Origin: Halopiger xanaduensis SH-6
GTDB lineage: Archaea > Halobacteriota > Halobacteria > Halobacteriales > Natrialbaceae
Reading direction: 5' to 3'
Assembly: GCF_000217715.1 (NCBI RefSeq)
Contig: NC_015666.1
Location: forward strand, 1,624,270-1,688,269
Length of the DNA stretch: 64,000 nt
Part shown: piece by piece, positions 51,681 through 61,061 of the stretch
Layout of the letters: every line of letters starts with the position of its first letter
Position numbering within the stretch: the first letter of the stretch is position 1
Position numbers and translations under genes: made by a program
The notes under the pieces: model-generated
The model's input: the letters and a program-made list of their open reading frames with translations, nothing else
What the model was told of the DNA's origin: nothing
Databases searched by the model: none

Positions 51681-51906
51681 AGTGACTCAGGTCGTGAGTA
51701 AGTAGGAAAAGAGGGTGCGTTCGTTCAGCGATTGTACGATGTTGTTACTGTTGATAGATAGTAGTTAACGTCTATAACGATGCGGATAATACGGAACCGC
51801 TACCGGCAGCGAAACGCGGCCGTTATTCGAACGCAACCAAGTACACAGCCGTTTTGATCGCTCGTTCGGTGTCCCTACATCGTTCCAAACGCTAACACCG
51901 TTTCGA
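51681..51906. other. AT-rich intergenic region
   Basis: No gene. It should hold the promoter of the four-gene unit that begins with the SQD1-like gene on the minus strand. Confidence 0.4.
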
Positions 51907-52305
51907 TCAATAGAATGTTTCTACATAGGTATTAATGGCGTTGATCGAGTTACTCAGATTGTGAGTCAAATGGATACCGAAAACCAGCCGCGCGATGACA
52001 ATCGTCAGCGAACCGACCACCTCTCGGATGTCAACGACGGATGTGGCTGTACCGAGATCTGGGAAGAACTCGCCGAGAGCCGCGCGTCCGATTAGTATCG
52101 GGGCCACTCCCTTCCTCCGGAGCTTTCCCCGGTCTATCAGTCCCGGTGCGATCGGCGCTCGACTTGAGGTGTCAGCTACTGCGGACGAAACTGCACAGTC
52201 CGCTGTCTGACGGAGCCTCAGTTCCACGCCCGTGCGATCGCGCTTGATCGGAGCTCCGGTCTCGAGCGTTCTATTGAGCGGTCCCGTCTGGCCCCTGTCC
52301 TTCAT
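51907..52305 (-). CDS. Hypothetical protein, possibly a remnant
   Basis: 132 codons. The C-terminal half (GLIDRGKLRRKGVAPILIGR, ALGEFFPDLGTATSVVDIRE, VGSLTIVIARLVFGIHLTHN) looks like real protein with one hydrophobic stretch, while the N-terminal third is basic and low in structure. No family is recognised. It could be a small gene or the tail of a larger one that was lost. Its neighbours are the SQD1-like unit and the second AglG-like gene. Confidence 0.3.
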   Translation of the reverse strand: MKDRGQTGPLNRTLETGAPIKRDRTGVELRLRQTADCAVSSAVADTSSRAPIAPGLIDRGKLRRKGVAPILIGRAALGEFFPDLGTATSVVDIREVVGSLTIVIARLVFGIHLTHNLSNSINAINTYVETFY

Positions 52306-52388
52306 CTTTCAATAGACAATTACGGCTAGATAACTAGCCTAGATACCGATCTATTGCCAATAATAAGCTATTCACTCGAAGGAAAAGG

Positions 52389-52395
52389 CTTATTC
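52389..52395 (+). promoter_or_regulatory. TATA box of the second AglG-like gene
   Basis: CTTATTC is centred 28 nt upstream of the ATG at 52420, in the same GGCTTATT context seen before aglB. It favours that ATG over the upstream in-frame TTG at 52354. Confidence 0.5.
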
Positions 52396-52419
52396 AGCGA
52401 TCACAGCAATCGGTTCTCG

Positions 52420-53352
52420 ATGAAGGTCTCCGTCGTCATCTGCATCTATTCGATGGACCGGTTCGAGGCGTTCTCAGAGGCAGTGGAGAGCGTTCTCGAC
52501 CAAACTTACGAACCTGTCGAAACAATACTGATCGTCGACGGAAACCAAACGGTCTATGAACGCGTTGAGGAAGAATGGGGAGGGCATGAACGGATAACAG
52601 TCTATTGCAACGACGAGAATGTTGGCCTCTCGATGAGTCGCAACCGGGGAGCCGAACTCGCGAACGGCGACGTAATTGCGTTTCTCGACGATGATGCCGT
52701 CGCTGACGAGCAATGGGTCAAAGAACTGGTATCGGTCTATGAGGAGCATGACGTAGAAGCGGTCGGTGGGAAAATGGTCCCGCAATGGGTCGCGGGTAAA
52801 CCTACTTTTCTACCGGAAGAGTTTTACTGGCTCGTTGGCGTGACCTATCGGGGATTCCCAAACGAAGGGGCAGTTCGAAACACATTCGGATCGAACATTT
52901 CGTTCCGAGCAGACGTGCTATCGGAGCTCGGGGGATTCGATCCGAACCTCGGGCGAAAGAGTGGCAAACATGTTCAGGGGGAGGAGACGGAACTCGCAGC
53001 ACGACTCCGTACCGAACTCAATGGAACACTCTATTATACGCCAGATGCCAAAGTTAAACATAAGATTTTCGACTACCGAACGCGGTTTCCGTGGTTAGCA
53101 AAACGAGCGTTCTGGCAGGGGTACTCAAAGCACGTCATGAAACGACTTGTTCCAGCGTCTGGAGCGGACGAGACGGCGTTCCTCAAACGATTGGTCCTCA
53201 AATTTGTCGCCGAACGAGTCGCGAACCTGTTTCGAACACCGGATAAGTCGAAAGTCCTGCAGTTGTGGGCTATCTTCGTGTTTACGGTTGCTGTCGGGCT
53301 TGGCTACATATACGGGATGGTTCGAAACCACTCTCTCGACTCGAAGGAATAG
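52420..53352 (+). CDS. AglG-like family 2 glycosyltransferase, second copy
   Basis: 310 residues. It follows the AglG-like protein at 36776 motif for motif: MKVSVVICIYSMDRFEAF, AFLDDDAVADEQW, FYWLVGVTYRGF, NTFGSNISFRADVL, QGEETELAARL, FWQGYSKHVMKRLVP, and the same C-terminal membrane helix (IFVFTVAVGLGYIYGMV). It probably transfers a hexuronic acid to dolichol-linked sugar. Divergence is well beyond a recent duplication, so the two copies may serve different glycans or different positions. Leaderless promoter as noted. Confidence 0.8.
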   Translation: MKVSVVICIYSMDRFEAFSEAVESVLDQTYEPVETILIVDGNQTVYERVEEEWGGHERITVYCNDENVGLSMSRNRGAELANGDVIAFLDDDAVADEQWVKELVSVYEEHDVEAVGGKMVPQWVAGKPTFLPEEFYWLVGVTYRGFPNEGAVRNTFGSNISFRADVLSELGGFDPNLGRKSGKHVQGEETELAARLRTELNGTLYYTPDAKVKHKIFDYRTRFPWLAKRAFWQGYSKHVMKRLVPASGADETAFLKRLVLKFVAERVANLFRTPDKSKVLQLWAIFVFTVAVGLGYIYGMVRNHSLDSKE

Positions 53353-53414
53353 CTCTCTGATCGTCAGGCCGGCATATCGTTTCAGAGAGTCGTGACGTGG
53401 CGTAATAGATCGGC

Positions 53415-54758
53415 CTATCGATATCCGAGCTGTTCGAGCCGATCCTCCACCATTCCGGATACTTCCGTTTGGACGTTCGTTCCGTCTGGCCATGCGGGTA
53501 ACGCATCGATCATCGTATTCCGACGATCAGCGGGAACATCGACTAACTCCTCTTCGGACACCTCGTATCCAACCTCGACGTCATCACCCCTTGAGACGAT
53601 CAATTTGTACGCTCCGTCGTAGACTGCTTTCTTCTCGTATCCGCTGAGACTGCCCTCGACTAACAGTTGTCGATTTTCGGGAATTTCTCCGCGTAACGAA
53701 TGACCAGTCATCTCTGGACCAGAGACCCCGACAGAATCCGTAATCGTCGGTGCGATGTCGATGAGGGAGACGTCAGAATCAAACGTCCAATCGGCGTTCG
53801 TCAATAGCGGAACGCGAGCGAGCGCCTCGTACGGAGCGCCACCGTGATCGACGCAACCGGTTCCATTGAAGTGTTCGACGTCGAATTCGACTTGTTCCCA
53901 GAGCGCTTCACCGTGGTCCGCAGTAACGATCAGCAACGGATCGTCGAGTGCGTTCTCGAGGCCAGTCTCGAACCGGGAAAGCGCATCGTCGACGTAGTCG
54001 ACGGACGCGCGGTACAGCCGTCGACGGTGTTCTCGATAGGACTGACAGTCCTCACTACAGTCGGTATCGGTTCGATAGCGCCAGTTCTCAAGGTCGTCGA
54101 TAGACGTATCGATGTCGTGTTTCTTCCAGTACTCCGAGGGCGGATCGACGGGAATGTGGGGGTCCGCGAGATGTAAGAACGCGAACGTCCGAGTCCGATC
54201 GGAAACCCACTCAAGGTAGTCCTCGAGAACGTCGTCCGCATCGGAGTTCATTTTGTGATAAAGTGCGTGATCGTGGAATCGTCCGGAAACGGCGACGAAC
54301 GGTGTATCGTGTCCGAATCCGCCATAAGTGTCATAACCGGCTCCAGCAAGGATCTCCGTGAGCGTTACGCGATCTTCGTCCATTCGGGGCGGCAGCGAGA
54401 GTCCATCAGAATTGTCGAATTCGTCTGTCTGCTTCATTGCACCGTGTTCGTGTGGGTAAATGCCGGTTAGAAGCGAGGAAACCGCTGGGAAGGTCCACGC
54501 GCCCGGCGTCACGGCGTCGGTGCCGTTTAGGCTTGCGAGATAGGGCGTCGTCTCGTCGTCGACGTAGTCGGCGCGGAGCGCGTCGACCACGATACAGACG
54601 ATGTGATCCGGTGCGTCGTCCGCCGGATCCAGTTCGGGGAGTGCCTTCTCGGCAAATGCGGCGTCCGCTTTTCGCGTCTGATACCGGTCATAGGGGGCGG
54701 CGAGTAACCGTTTCGCCCACGGCGGAAGGGTCTCGATCAGCGCCCGCTTGAGATTCAT
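53415..54758 (-). CDS. Sulfatase-like enzyme (alkaline phosphatase superfamily)
   Basis: About 447 residues. Metal-site motifs: IVCIVVDALRADYVDDETTP, LADPHIPVDPP, IVTADHGEALWEQ and VDHGGAPYEAL. The nucleophile region reads PGAWTFPAVSSLLTGIYPHE, with Thr-x-Pro-Ala instead of the formylglycine motif Cys-x-Pro-Ser-Arg. Ends RLEQLGYR like its paralogues. Substrate may be a phosphodiester or sulfate ester on a glycan. The ATG at 54758 (MNLKRALIETLPPW) is preferred because upstream residues do not resemble protein of this family. Confidence 0.75.
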   Translation of the reverse strand: MNLKRALIETLPPWAKRLLAAPYDRYQTRKADAAFAEKALPELDPADDAPDHIVCIVVDALRADYVDDETTPYLASLNGTDAVTPGAWTFPAVSSLLTGIYPHEHGAMKQTDEFDNSDGLSLPPRMDEDRVTLTEILAGAGYDTYGGFGHDTPFVAVSGRFHDHALYHKMNSDADDVLEDYLEWVSDRTRTFAFLHLADPHIPVDPPSEYWKKHDIDTSIDDLENWRYRTDTDCSEDCQSYREHRRRLYRASVDYVDDALSRFETGLENALDDPLLIVTADHGEALWEQVEFDVEHFNGTGCVDHGGAPYEALARVPLLTNADWTFDSDVSLIDIAPTITDSVGVSGPEMTGHSLRGEIPENRQLLVEGSLSGYEKKAVYDGAYKLIVSRGDDVEVGYEVSEEELVDVPADRRNTMIDALPAWPDGTNVQTEVSGMVEDRLEQLGYR

Positions 54759-54901
54759 CGCTAGACAATTCGTCCTAATCCTCTTTTGTCCTTTGCAACC
54801 GTAGCGGCCGCCGCCCGTCTCGGACTTCGCTCGCGGGACGGATAATACGATGATATAGGAACAGACAGATATTAACCTCACCCTTCGAAAGGCCAGTCTG
54901 A

Positions 54902-55834
54902 ATGGAGACGACAGTCGTAACCGGCGCGGCGGGGTTCATCGGCTCTCACCTCGTCGATACGCTTCTCGAACGCGGCTACGAAGTGCGCGGAATCGACGAT
55001 CTCTCGACGGGGCAACTCGAGAACCTCGACGAGGCGCGAGAGCACGAGGCGTTCTCGTTCGTCGAAGGGAGCGTTCGCGACCGGGACACCCTCGCCCGAG
55101 CGCTCGACGGCGCCAACTGCGTGTTCCACCAGGCAGCGGTGTCGTCGGTCGCGCGGAGTTTCGACGATCCCGCGACGGTCGCGGACGTCAACTGCGGCGG
55201 GACCTCAATGCTCTTCGAGGTCGCTGCCGACGCCGGCGTCGAGACGTTCGTCGTCGCCTCCTCGGCGGCGGTCTACGGCTCCGGCGGTGAACTTCCAAAG
55301 CGCGAGGCGATGCCGGTCGATCCGGAGTCGCCGTATGCGCTTTCGAAATACTACACCGAACAAGCCGCGCTTCAACTCGGCGATCAGTACGGGATAGATG
55401 CGGTCGCGCTCCGATATTTCAATGTCTACGGACCACGACAAGATCCGGACAGCGAGTACGCGGCCGTCGTTCCGAAGTTCCTCGAGTTGATGAGCGACGG
55501 CGAACGTCCGGTGATATACGGTGATGGTGAGCAGTCGCGCGATTTCGTCTTCGTCGGCGACGTCGTTGACGCGAACGTTCGGGCCGTGGAGAGCAACTGT
55601 CGCGACGAGGTGTTAAACGTCGCAGGCGGTCGTCGGATCACAATCAACGATCTAGTTAGCCGAATCAACGACGTACTGGGGACAGAACTCGAGCCGATAT
55701 ACGACGATCCGCGGCCCGGCGACATTCGACATTCGGGGGCAGACGTCTCGAAGGCAAACCGAGCCATTGAGTACGAACCGACGGTCGATCTCGAAACGGG
55801 ACTCCGACGGACTGCAGATTTGACCGAGCGATGA
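54902..55834 (+). CDS. UDP-hexose 4-epimerase-like SDR
   Basis: 310 residues. VVTGAAGFIGSHLVDTLLE is the dinucleotide motif; VASSAAVYGSGG and SPYALSKYYTEQAAL give the Ser/Tyr-x3-Lys triad; RYFNVYGPRQDP is the substrate motif shared with WbpP/GalE-type UDP-GlcNAc/Glc 4-epimerases. It overlaps the next GT4 gene by 4 nt (ATGA), so its product probably feeds that transferase. It resembles the epimerase at 22353. Confidence 0.85.
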   Translation: METTVVTGAAGFIGSHLVDTLLERGYEVRGIDDLSTGQLENLDEAREHEAFSFVEGSVRDRDTLARALDGANCVFHQAAVSSVARSFDDPATVADVNCGGTSMLFEVAADAGVETFVVASSAAVYGSGGELPKREAMPVDPESPYALSKYYTEQAALQLGDQYGIDAVALRYFNVYGPRQDPDSEYAAVVPKFLELMSDGERPVIYGDGEQSRDFVFVGDVVDANVRAVESNCRDEVLNVAGGRRITINDLVSRINDVLGTELEPIYDDPRPGDIRHSGADVSKANRAIEYEPTVDLETGLRRTADLTER

Positions 55835-57063
55835 GCGGAGACGCGACTGACTCCGAAGCGGAGGGAGAATCGACCTATCCCGACGTCTGCGTCGTCACCC
55901 ACCCCCTCGGTGGCGCCGGCGAGAACGCCACACGGACGCTTCTGGAAATCCTCTCGGCGATCACGACGATCTCGCTCGTGACGGCCGGACTACCCGAAGG
56001 GTCAACGATTCGCGAAGACCATGAGGTCGTCGAGTTGACGACGGCCAACACCGGCGAGTCGATCCCCGTCGCCGCCGCCCGTTTTCTCCTCAATCAGTTT
56101 CGGATGTGTCGGCTCCTCGCCCGACGCGACGAGGAGGTCGTACTCTTCTACGGCGCAATCGCATATTTCCTGCCAATCTGCTGTGCGAAACTCGCCGGCA
56201 AGACCGTTGTTCTGGAACCGCGGGGCAACGTTCCGCTGACACTTCGCCTTCACTGGGAACAGCGGGTGCCGGGACCAATCGCCCGCGGGCTCGCGGGTCT
56301 CGTGTGGGGGCTCGAGCGGCTCGGCTATTGGCTATCGGACGCGATCGTCACGTACACGCCGTCGATGGCCTCGTCGCTTGGTTTGGAGCGATTCGAGGAC
56401 AAACTATACACGAACGGTGCTCGCTACGTTGACACCGAGCGGTTCACCCCACGAGGTCCGTTTCGCGAACGGGACCACGTGGTCGGGTTCCTGGGTCGGC
56501 TCGACGAAGAGAAGGGAATTCGGACGCTGGCGGAGGTGGCAAAACGGCTTCCCGACGACGTTACGTTCAGGTTCATTGGCGATGGGGCGCTCCGAGGCTG
56601 GCTGGAATCGGAACTGAGCGATGAAATCGCAGCGAGCACGGTCGAGGTGACCGGCTGGATCGACCACGACGAGGTGCCTGATCAACTCACCGAGTTACAG
56701 TTGCTGGTGATGCCGTCGGCGCCAACCGAAGGATTGCCGACGACGATTCTCGAGGCAATGGCGTGTGGGACGCCGGTCTACGCGACTCCAGTAGTGGGCG
56801 TTCCGGACGTCGTGAAAGACGGGGAAACGGGATACCTGATGGAGGACACGTCCGACGAAGCGATTGCACGCAAAATTCAACGGATACAGACGTCTGATGA
56901 CCTCCGATCGATGTCCCATCGGTGTCGGACGCTCGTCGAGGAAGAGTACAGCTTTGAGGGCGCTGTAGAACGATTCGCGGGCATTCTAGATGCGATTTCG
57001 CAAAGAGGAATGGTCTCTGGAATGGAGAAGAGAAATACCGACGGCACCGATGCGGTTAACTGA
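55831..57063 (+). CDS. Glycosyltransferase family 4 (GT-B)
   Basis: 410 residues. VCVVTHPLGGAGENATRTLL opens the acceptor domain; a hydrophobic region near 105-155 may touch the membrane; the C-terminal domain has VVGFLGRLDEEKGIRTLAEV, TGWIDHDEVPDQLTELQLLV and MPSAPTEGLPTTILEAMACG with EX7E. Retaining sugar transferase of unknown specificity. Coupled by ATGA overlap to the epimerase and followed after 21 nt by a sulfatase-like gene: a three-gene cassette (epimerase, GT4, sulfatase-like). Confidence 0.85.
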   Translation: MSGDATDSEAEGESTYPDVCVVTHPLGGAGENATRTLLEILSAITTISLVTAGLPEGSTIREDHEVVELTTANTGESIPVAAARFLLNQFRMCRLLARRDEEVVLFYGAIAYFLPICCAKLAGKTVVLEPRGNVPLTLRLHWEQRVPGPIARGLAGLVWGLERLGYWLSDAIVTYTPSMASSLGLERFEDKLYTNGARYVDTERFTPRGPFRERDHVVGFLGRLDEEKGIRTLAEVAKRLPDDVTFRFIGDGALRGWLESELSDEIAASTVEVTGWIDHDEVPDQLTELQLLVMPSAPTEGLPTTILEAMACGTPVYATPVVGVPDVVKDGETGYLMEDTSDEAIARKIQRIQTSDDLRSMSHRCRTLVEEEYSFEGAVERFAGILDAISQRGMVSGMEKRNTDGTDAVN

Positions 57064-57084
57064 GTCGGACGGCGTGACTGCACT

Positions 57085-58536
57085 ATGAAACCGAACGTAC
57101 TCTTGATCGTTCTTGACAGCGTTCGTGCGAGGAACACGAGCCTCCACGAACACGCGAACGATACGACGCCCTTTCTGAACGAGTTTGCCGAATCCGCGAC
57201 CCGCTATCGACAGGCGCGTGCACCGGGAACGACTAGCGTGACCAGCCACGCGAGTATATTTACCGGACTCCACGTGAACGAACATCGGGTGACGAGTGCG
57301 GAGGCGAAACTGAGCGAAGGGGCGACGGTCTTCGAACGGCTTAGGGACGAACACGGTTACGAGACCGGCGTCTTCTCCGAAAACGTCTGGATCACCGACG
57401 TAGATATCGGTCTCGACCACGGGTTCGATACGGTCGTCGGTCCGCAGGACGTCCCGTATCCCGACGCGCTGAATCCGAGGTCATTCGTCTCGGACAGAGG
57501 AACGGGCCGTTTCACTGAGTACGTCAGAGAATGCCTGCGTGACGATGCGCCGCTGAGGGGACTAATCAACGGCGCGTACACGAAGATATCGTCGGACTAT
57601 CCGTCTCTCCTACCGAGTTTCATCGACGGCACGTCGCCGGGGAACCTCTACACCGATAAGTTTCTCGATTGGATTGATACGACGGTGAACGACGAATGGG
57701 CGGCGTGTGTCAACCTCATGGACGCTCACCTGCCCTACAATCCGAAGGAGGAATTCAACGAGTGGGGCGATGATCTGCTTCGGACGATCGAAGACGAGGC
57801 CGTCGACCAATGGCAACTCCACTGCGGTGACGGGTTATGGTGGCGCCAAAAAGCCCGCGAGGCGCTCTACGATGGCGCCATCCGACAGGCCGATTCCTAC
57901 GTTCAACGAATTATCGACGGACTCGAGGAGCGAGGCGTTCTCGACGATACGCTCGTCGTCATCACGAGCGACCACGGCGAAGGGTTCGGTGAACGGAGTC
58001 GCATACGTCCCGCTCGGATCGCCGGCCATAACGTGTCCGTTCACGAAGTTCTCCTACACGTTCCCCTCGTGGTCAAACGGCCGGGTCAACGGAACGCACA
58101 CGAGGTCGACTCCGTCGCGACCTTGGCGCGGTTCCCGACGGTAGTGGAGAACGCGCTCGAGGGAGCGACCGCTCCCGACGGCTTCGTCCCCGACCGTCCG
58201 GTCGTGGCATCGAGCTACCGGATCACGGACGACGAGAGTCTCAAGGCGCGAGCCCTCGAACACTGTGACGACCTGAGCGCGTTCGAGTCCTTTACTCACG
58301 TCGTCTACGAGGACGACGACGACGTGGTCCGAAAGTACATCACCTGGAAAGACAGGGAAGCGACCGTCGAGATCAGGAACGCGCAAGACTCGTACAAGGT
58401 ATCGAACACCGGCGGTCGAAAAGTCCGTGAGGTGTTCGGCGAGATGGAGGAAGCAGCCGTCAGAGCGGAAGGGAGTGGCACCGACGACCTCGACGAGGCG
58501 ACGTACGATAGGCTCGAGAAGCTGGGATACGTATAG
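57085..58536 (+). CDS. Sulfatase-like enzyme (alkaline phosphatase superfamily)
   Basis: 483 residues. Metal-site motifs: VLLIVLDSVRARNTSLHEHA, NLMDAHLPYNP and VVITSDHGEGFGE, IAGHNVSVHEVLLHVPLVVK. Around the nucleophile the sequence is RAPGTTSVTSHASIFTGLHV: Thr residues but no Cys-x-Pro-Ser-Arg, as in the other two paralogues. Ends RLEKLGYV. Third sulfatase-like gene of the cluster; activity may be phosphotransfer or phosphodiester cleavage rather than desulfation. Confidence 0.75.
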   Translation: MKPNVLLIVLDSVRARNTSLHEHANDTTPFLNEFAESATRYRQARAPGTTSVTSHASIFTGLHVNEHRVTSAEAKLSEGATVFERLRDEHGYETGVFSENVWITDVDIGLDHGFDTVVGPQDVPYPDALNPRSFVSDRGTGRFTEYVRECLRDDAPLRGLINGAYTKISSDYPSLLPSFIDGTSPGNLYTDKFLDWIDTTVNDEWAACVNLMDAHLPYNPKEEFNEWGDDLLRTIEDEAVDQWQLHCGDGLWWRQKAREALYDGAIRQADSYVQRIIDGLEERGVLDDTLVVITSDHGEGFGERSRIRPARIAGHNVSVHEVLLHVPLVVKRPGQRNAHEVDSVATLARFPTVVENALEGATAPDGFVPDRPVVASSYRITDDESLKARALEHCDDLSAFESFTHVVYEDDDDVVRKYITWKDREATVEIRNAQDSYKVSNTGGRKVREVFGEMEEAAVRAEGSGTDDLDEATYDRLEKLGYV

Positions 58537-58613
58537 AACCGCCGAATCAATTTCATGCGATGGCTTTTATTGAACCAGATTCCGTCCTTCAAGTCGGAGA
58601 TCTGACCTAAACC

Positions 58614-58620
58614 TTTTATC
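58614..58620 (+). promoter_or_regulatory. TATA box of the acyltransferase gene
   Basis: TTTTATC centred 28 nt upstream of the ATG at 58645; leaderless transcript predicted. It shows that a new transcription unit starts after the sulfatase-like gene. Confidence 0.55.
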
Positions 58621-58644
58621 TGATCACTCTTTCTGAACACATAT

Positions 58645-59223
58645 ATGAGACTAGTACAGAAACTGCGACGACGGGTAAAAGACTCAATTTATCGGTTCTG
58701 GGGAATATATAGCCATCTCGGATCGGACGCGTACATCTCCGAACTCGAATCGCGCGGTTGTGAGGTTGGTGAGGGAACAAGGTTTTATGGAGAAAACAAC
58801 GTCGATCTCGGATACGCTCCTCAAATATCTATCGGGAAAAACTGTATAATAACTGACAAAGTGCGGATGCTCGCCCACGCTAAGGATAAACCCATCCTAT
58901 CTCAAGCCTTCGATACTGCTCCGAACTATTCAAAGAGGGGAACGATCGATATCGGAGACAACGTATTTCTAGGGGAACGAACAATTGTTCTACCCGACGT
59001 ATCTATCGGTGATAACGTCATTATCGGTGCCGGTTCAGTAATCTCCTCAGACATTCCTTCTAATTCTGTTGCAGTCGGTGTCCCGTGTGAAGTTAAATGT
59101 TCGTTAGAAGAGTATCGTGACCGCCGCCTCAGTACCGAGGAGGCTGATATCGAAGAAGTCACTGAATGCTATCGGGACCAGAATCGGCCCTTCCCCGACT
59201 GGTTAAGGAGTAATACTGAGTGA
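58645..59223 (+). CDS. Hexapeptide-repeat acyltransferase (LbH fold)
   Basis: 192 residues. After a basic helix the chain shows left-handed beta-helix turns: GEGTRFYGENNVDLGYAPQI, IDIGDNVFLGERTIVLPDVS, IGDNVIIGAGSVISSDIPSN, and the closing VAVGVPCEVK typical of WbbJ/Maa/NeuD-type O-acetyltransferases. It would acetylate a sugar hydroxyl using acetyl-CoA. AT-richer than the genes on either side, like its convergent neighbour at 59240, with which it may have been acquired. Confidence 0.8.
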   Translation: MRLVQKLRRRVKDSIYRFWGIYSHLGSDAYISELESRGCEVGEGTRFYGENNVDLGYAPQISIGKNCIITDKVRMLAHAKDKPILSQAFDTAPNYSKRGTIDIGDNVFLGERTIVLPDVSIGDNVIIGAGSVISSDIPSNSVAVGVPCEVKCSLEEYRDRRLSTEEADIEEVTECYRDQNRPFPDWLRSNTE

Positions 59224-59239
59224 AATACACTGTGTGCTG

Positions 59240-60889
59240 TTATTGGTGCGTTTTTGTATAGAAATAAGACGTATTCTCAATTATCGCCTTACAGATGTCG
59301 TCAAGCACAGCATCACCACCTGGTTTCAAACTCTCGATTGACTCCAGATTTTCTATTATCGATTCTTCAGACGAATACGAATTTGGTAGTACTAGGTCGA
59401 AGCTGATGGGACGTTGAATGAAGTAGTTGTATAAGTATTTCCTCACCAATGAACTCATCCGTTCGTCTAATTCTAGTTCACTCGATCCACTATCGATTAA
59501 CTTCCGATATTCATCTTTCGTTTCGGGATCATATGTAAACCCCTTTCCAGCATAATGCGAGTCAGCGGTGGTTATCACAGGAGTATCGAGGTAGGTAGCT
59601 TCCATTCCGACGGTTGAGGTGTATACCAAGACAATATCGCTCGATCGCATAAGTTCGTATGGGTCAACGTCGGTATCTGGCTCTAAAAGAGTCGTATTAT
59701 CGGGAAGTTCATCAAATGTCGAATCTAAAATATCAGTGATACTTTGTTCCGTTCCCCGCATTTTTTCTGCCGGATGTACCTTTATCACCAAATGTTTGTC
59801 ATCGAACGTCTCGAACAGTTCAACCGTTTCCCTGACCCATTCGTACTGATCATCGAACAACCGAGAGACGTCCCTAATTGCCGCATCCCACGGGAGGTGC
59901 GTATACATGGAGTACATTTCAGTATCCTCTTCGAGTTCGAGGCTTTCCCCCGAATCGGCATACTGTGTTTGTTCGACAGTTTCCATCCTTTCACCCATAA
60001 ATTCGTCAAGTTCACGTTCTTGATCTGAACCCAATGGCCTCTGTTCTACTATCCGCCAGCTCTTATCCGAGATATAATGGGTGAGAGGACCATCTAATCG
60101 GCTAAACATAAGATCTTGTCCGTCCCCGTAGATCGGATCGCTACTTGCAGTGATCGGTATATCATTTATTTTAGCATATTCCAGAGCCATACCTCTCGGA
60201 AGGTACGACGATCCAGTTGAGACGAAATAATCAAAATCATATTCCTTATGCAGCTTATCGGTAACATCCCATGCAATACGACCGGTACGTTTGAACTGTT
60301 CTAGAAGCTGCACGTGCTCCGGATTTTCGTAGTCGATCTCCGCAATCTGGAGAGCACGATACGTAGATGAAACTGCATAGTCTTCGATCTTCGATTCGAT
60401 TTCGTCCCTTTTGACCGAATCATCGTAATTGATCTCATCCAGAAAAACATCAGGAATATTCATCAATTCCGCAAATTCATTACTCTGATGAACGCATCTG
60501 ACACAGTTATCCTCATATTGGGACATGTTCCCCTTGCATGCACCCAAACTGCCATCTCCGAAAACAAATACTGAACCAACCCCCCTGTAATTTAATCCGT
60601 GTGCGATTATTCCGTGCAACGTCGTTCGATAGTCCGTCGAATAAAATTCGGGGAAGAACGCGGTCATCTCGTGTTCAGAAGTACTAATTTCTTCAAAATC
60701 AAGTTCTTCCAAAGATTCTTTTAATTGTGAGCGTATTGCGGAAGTGAACGATAGATACGTTTTGGCAGCGTGTTTCTCGATACCGAGTCTCCTCGCTAAC
60801 TCACTGAGGCTTCGGAGCCTCTCTTCCTTCATTTCCATTGTATGGGTATAACTGCGTAAAGCCGATGTAATTCTTTGGAAACGACCCAT
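59240..60889 (-). CDS. KpsS/LipB-like capsule polysaccharide protein (GT-B-like)
   Basis: 549 residues. The C-terminal third resembles capsule polysaccharide synthesis and CDP-glycerol transferase-like GT-B enzymes: KHLVIKVHPAEKMRGTEQS, then SSDIVLVYTSTVGMEATYLD TPVITT and HYAGKGFTYDP. An N-terminal half of unknown type holds GACKGNMSQYEDNCVRCVHQ, three Cys residues that might bind a metal, and GLNYRGVGSVFVFGDG. It probably transfers a sugar or polyol phosphate, or recognises the capsule chain, but its substrate is unknown. AT-rich codons and isolation from the agl genes suggest separate origin. An alternative start is Met18 or Met20. Confidence 0.65.
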   Translation of the reverse strand: MGRFQRITSALRSYTHTMEMKEERLRSLSELARRLGIEKHAAKTYLSFTSAIRSQLKESLEELDFEEISTSEHEMTAFFPEFYSTDYRTTLHGIIAHGLNYRGVGSVFVFGDGSLGACKGNMSQYEDNCVRCVHQSNEFAELMNIPDVFLDEINYDDSVKRDEIESKIEDYAVSSTYRALQIAEIDYENPEHVQLLEQFKRTGRIAWDVTDKLHKEYDFDYFVSTGSSYLPRGMALEYAKINDIPITASSDPIYGDGQDLMFSRLDGPLTHYISDKSWRIVEQRPLGSDQERELDEFMGERMETVEQTQYADSGESLELEEDTEMYSMYTHLPWDAAIRDVSRLFDDQYEWVRETVELFETFDDKHLVIKVHPAEKMRGTEQSITDILDSTFDELPDNTTLLEPDTDVDPYELMRSSDIVLVYTSTVGMEATYLDTPVITTADSHYAGKGFTYDPETKDEYRKLIDSGSSELELDERMSSLVRKYLYNYFIQRPISFDLVLPNSYSSEESIIENLESIESLKPGGDAVLDDICKAIIENTSYFYTKTHQ

Positions 60890-61061
60890 GATCCAGATGT
60901 AGATTATAATTCGGAACCTATCTCACATGAATGGTAGCACATACGTGTCGTATATAATACAGTAAGGATTCAATTATAGTTGCTGGAATACAGGAGAGCA
61001 AGAACGGTGACGGATACCCAAAGGCGGGGCGTTATTACTGCCGCATGCGAACCCACGAGGT

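Noticed and set aside
51995-52210. 71-codon plus-strand frame rich in Ser, Pro and Arg
   Set aside because: Its composition is that of an antisense shadow of the minus-strand frame at 51907-52305.
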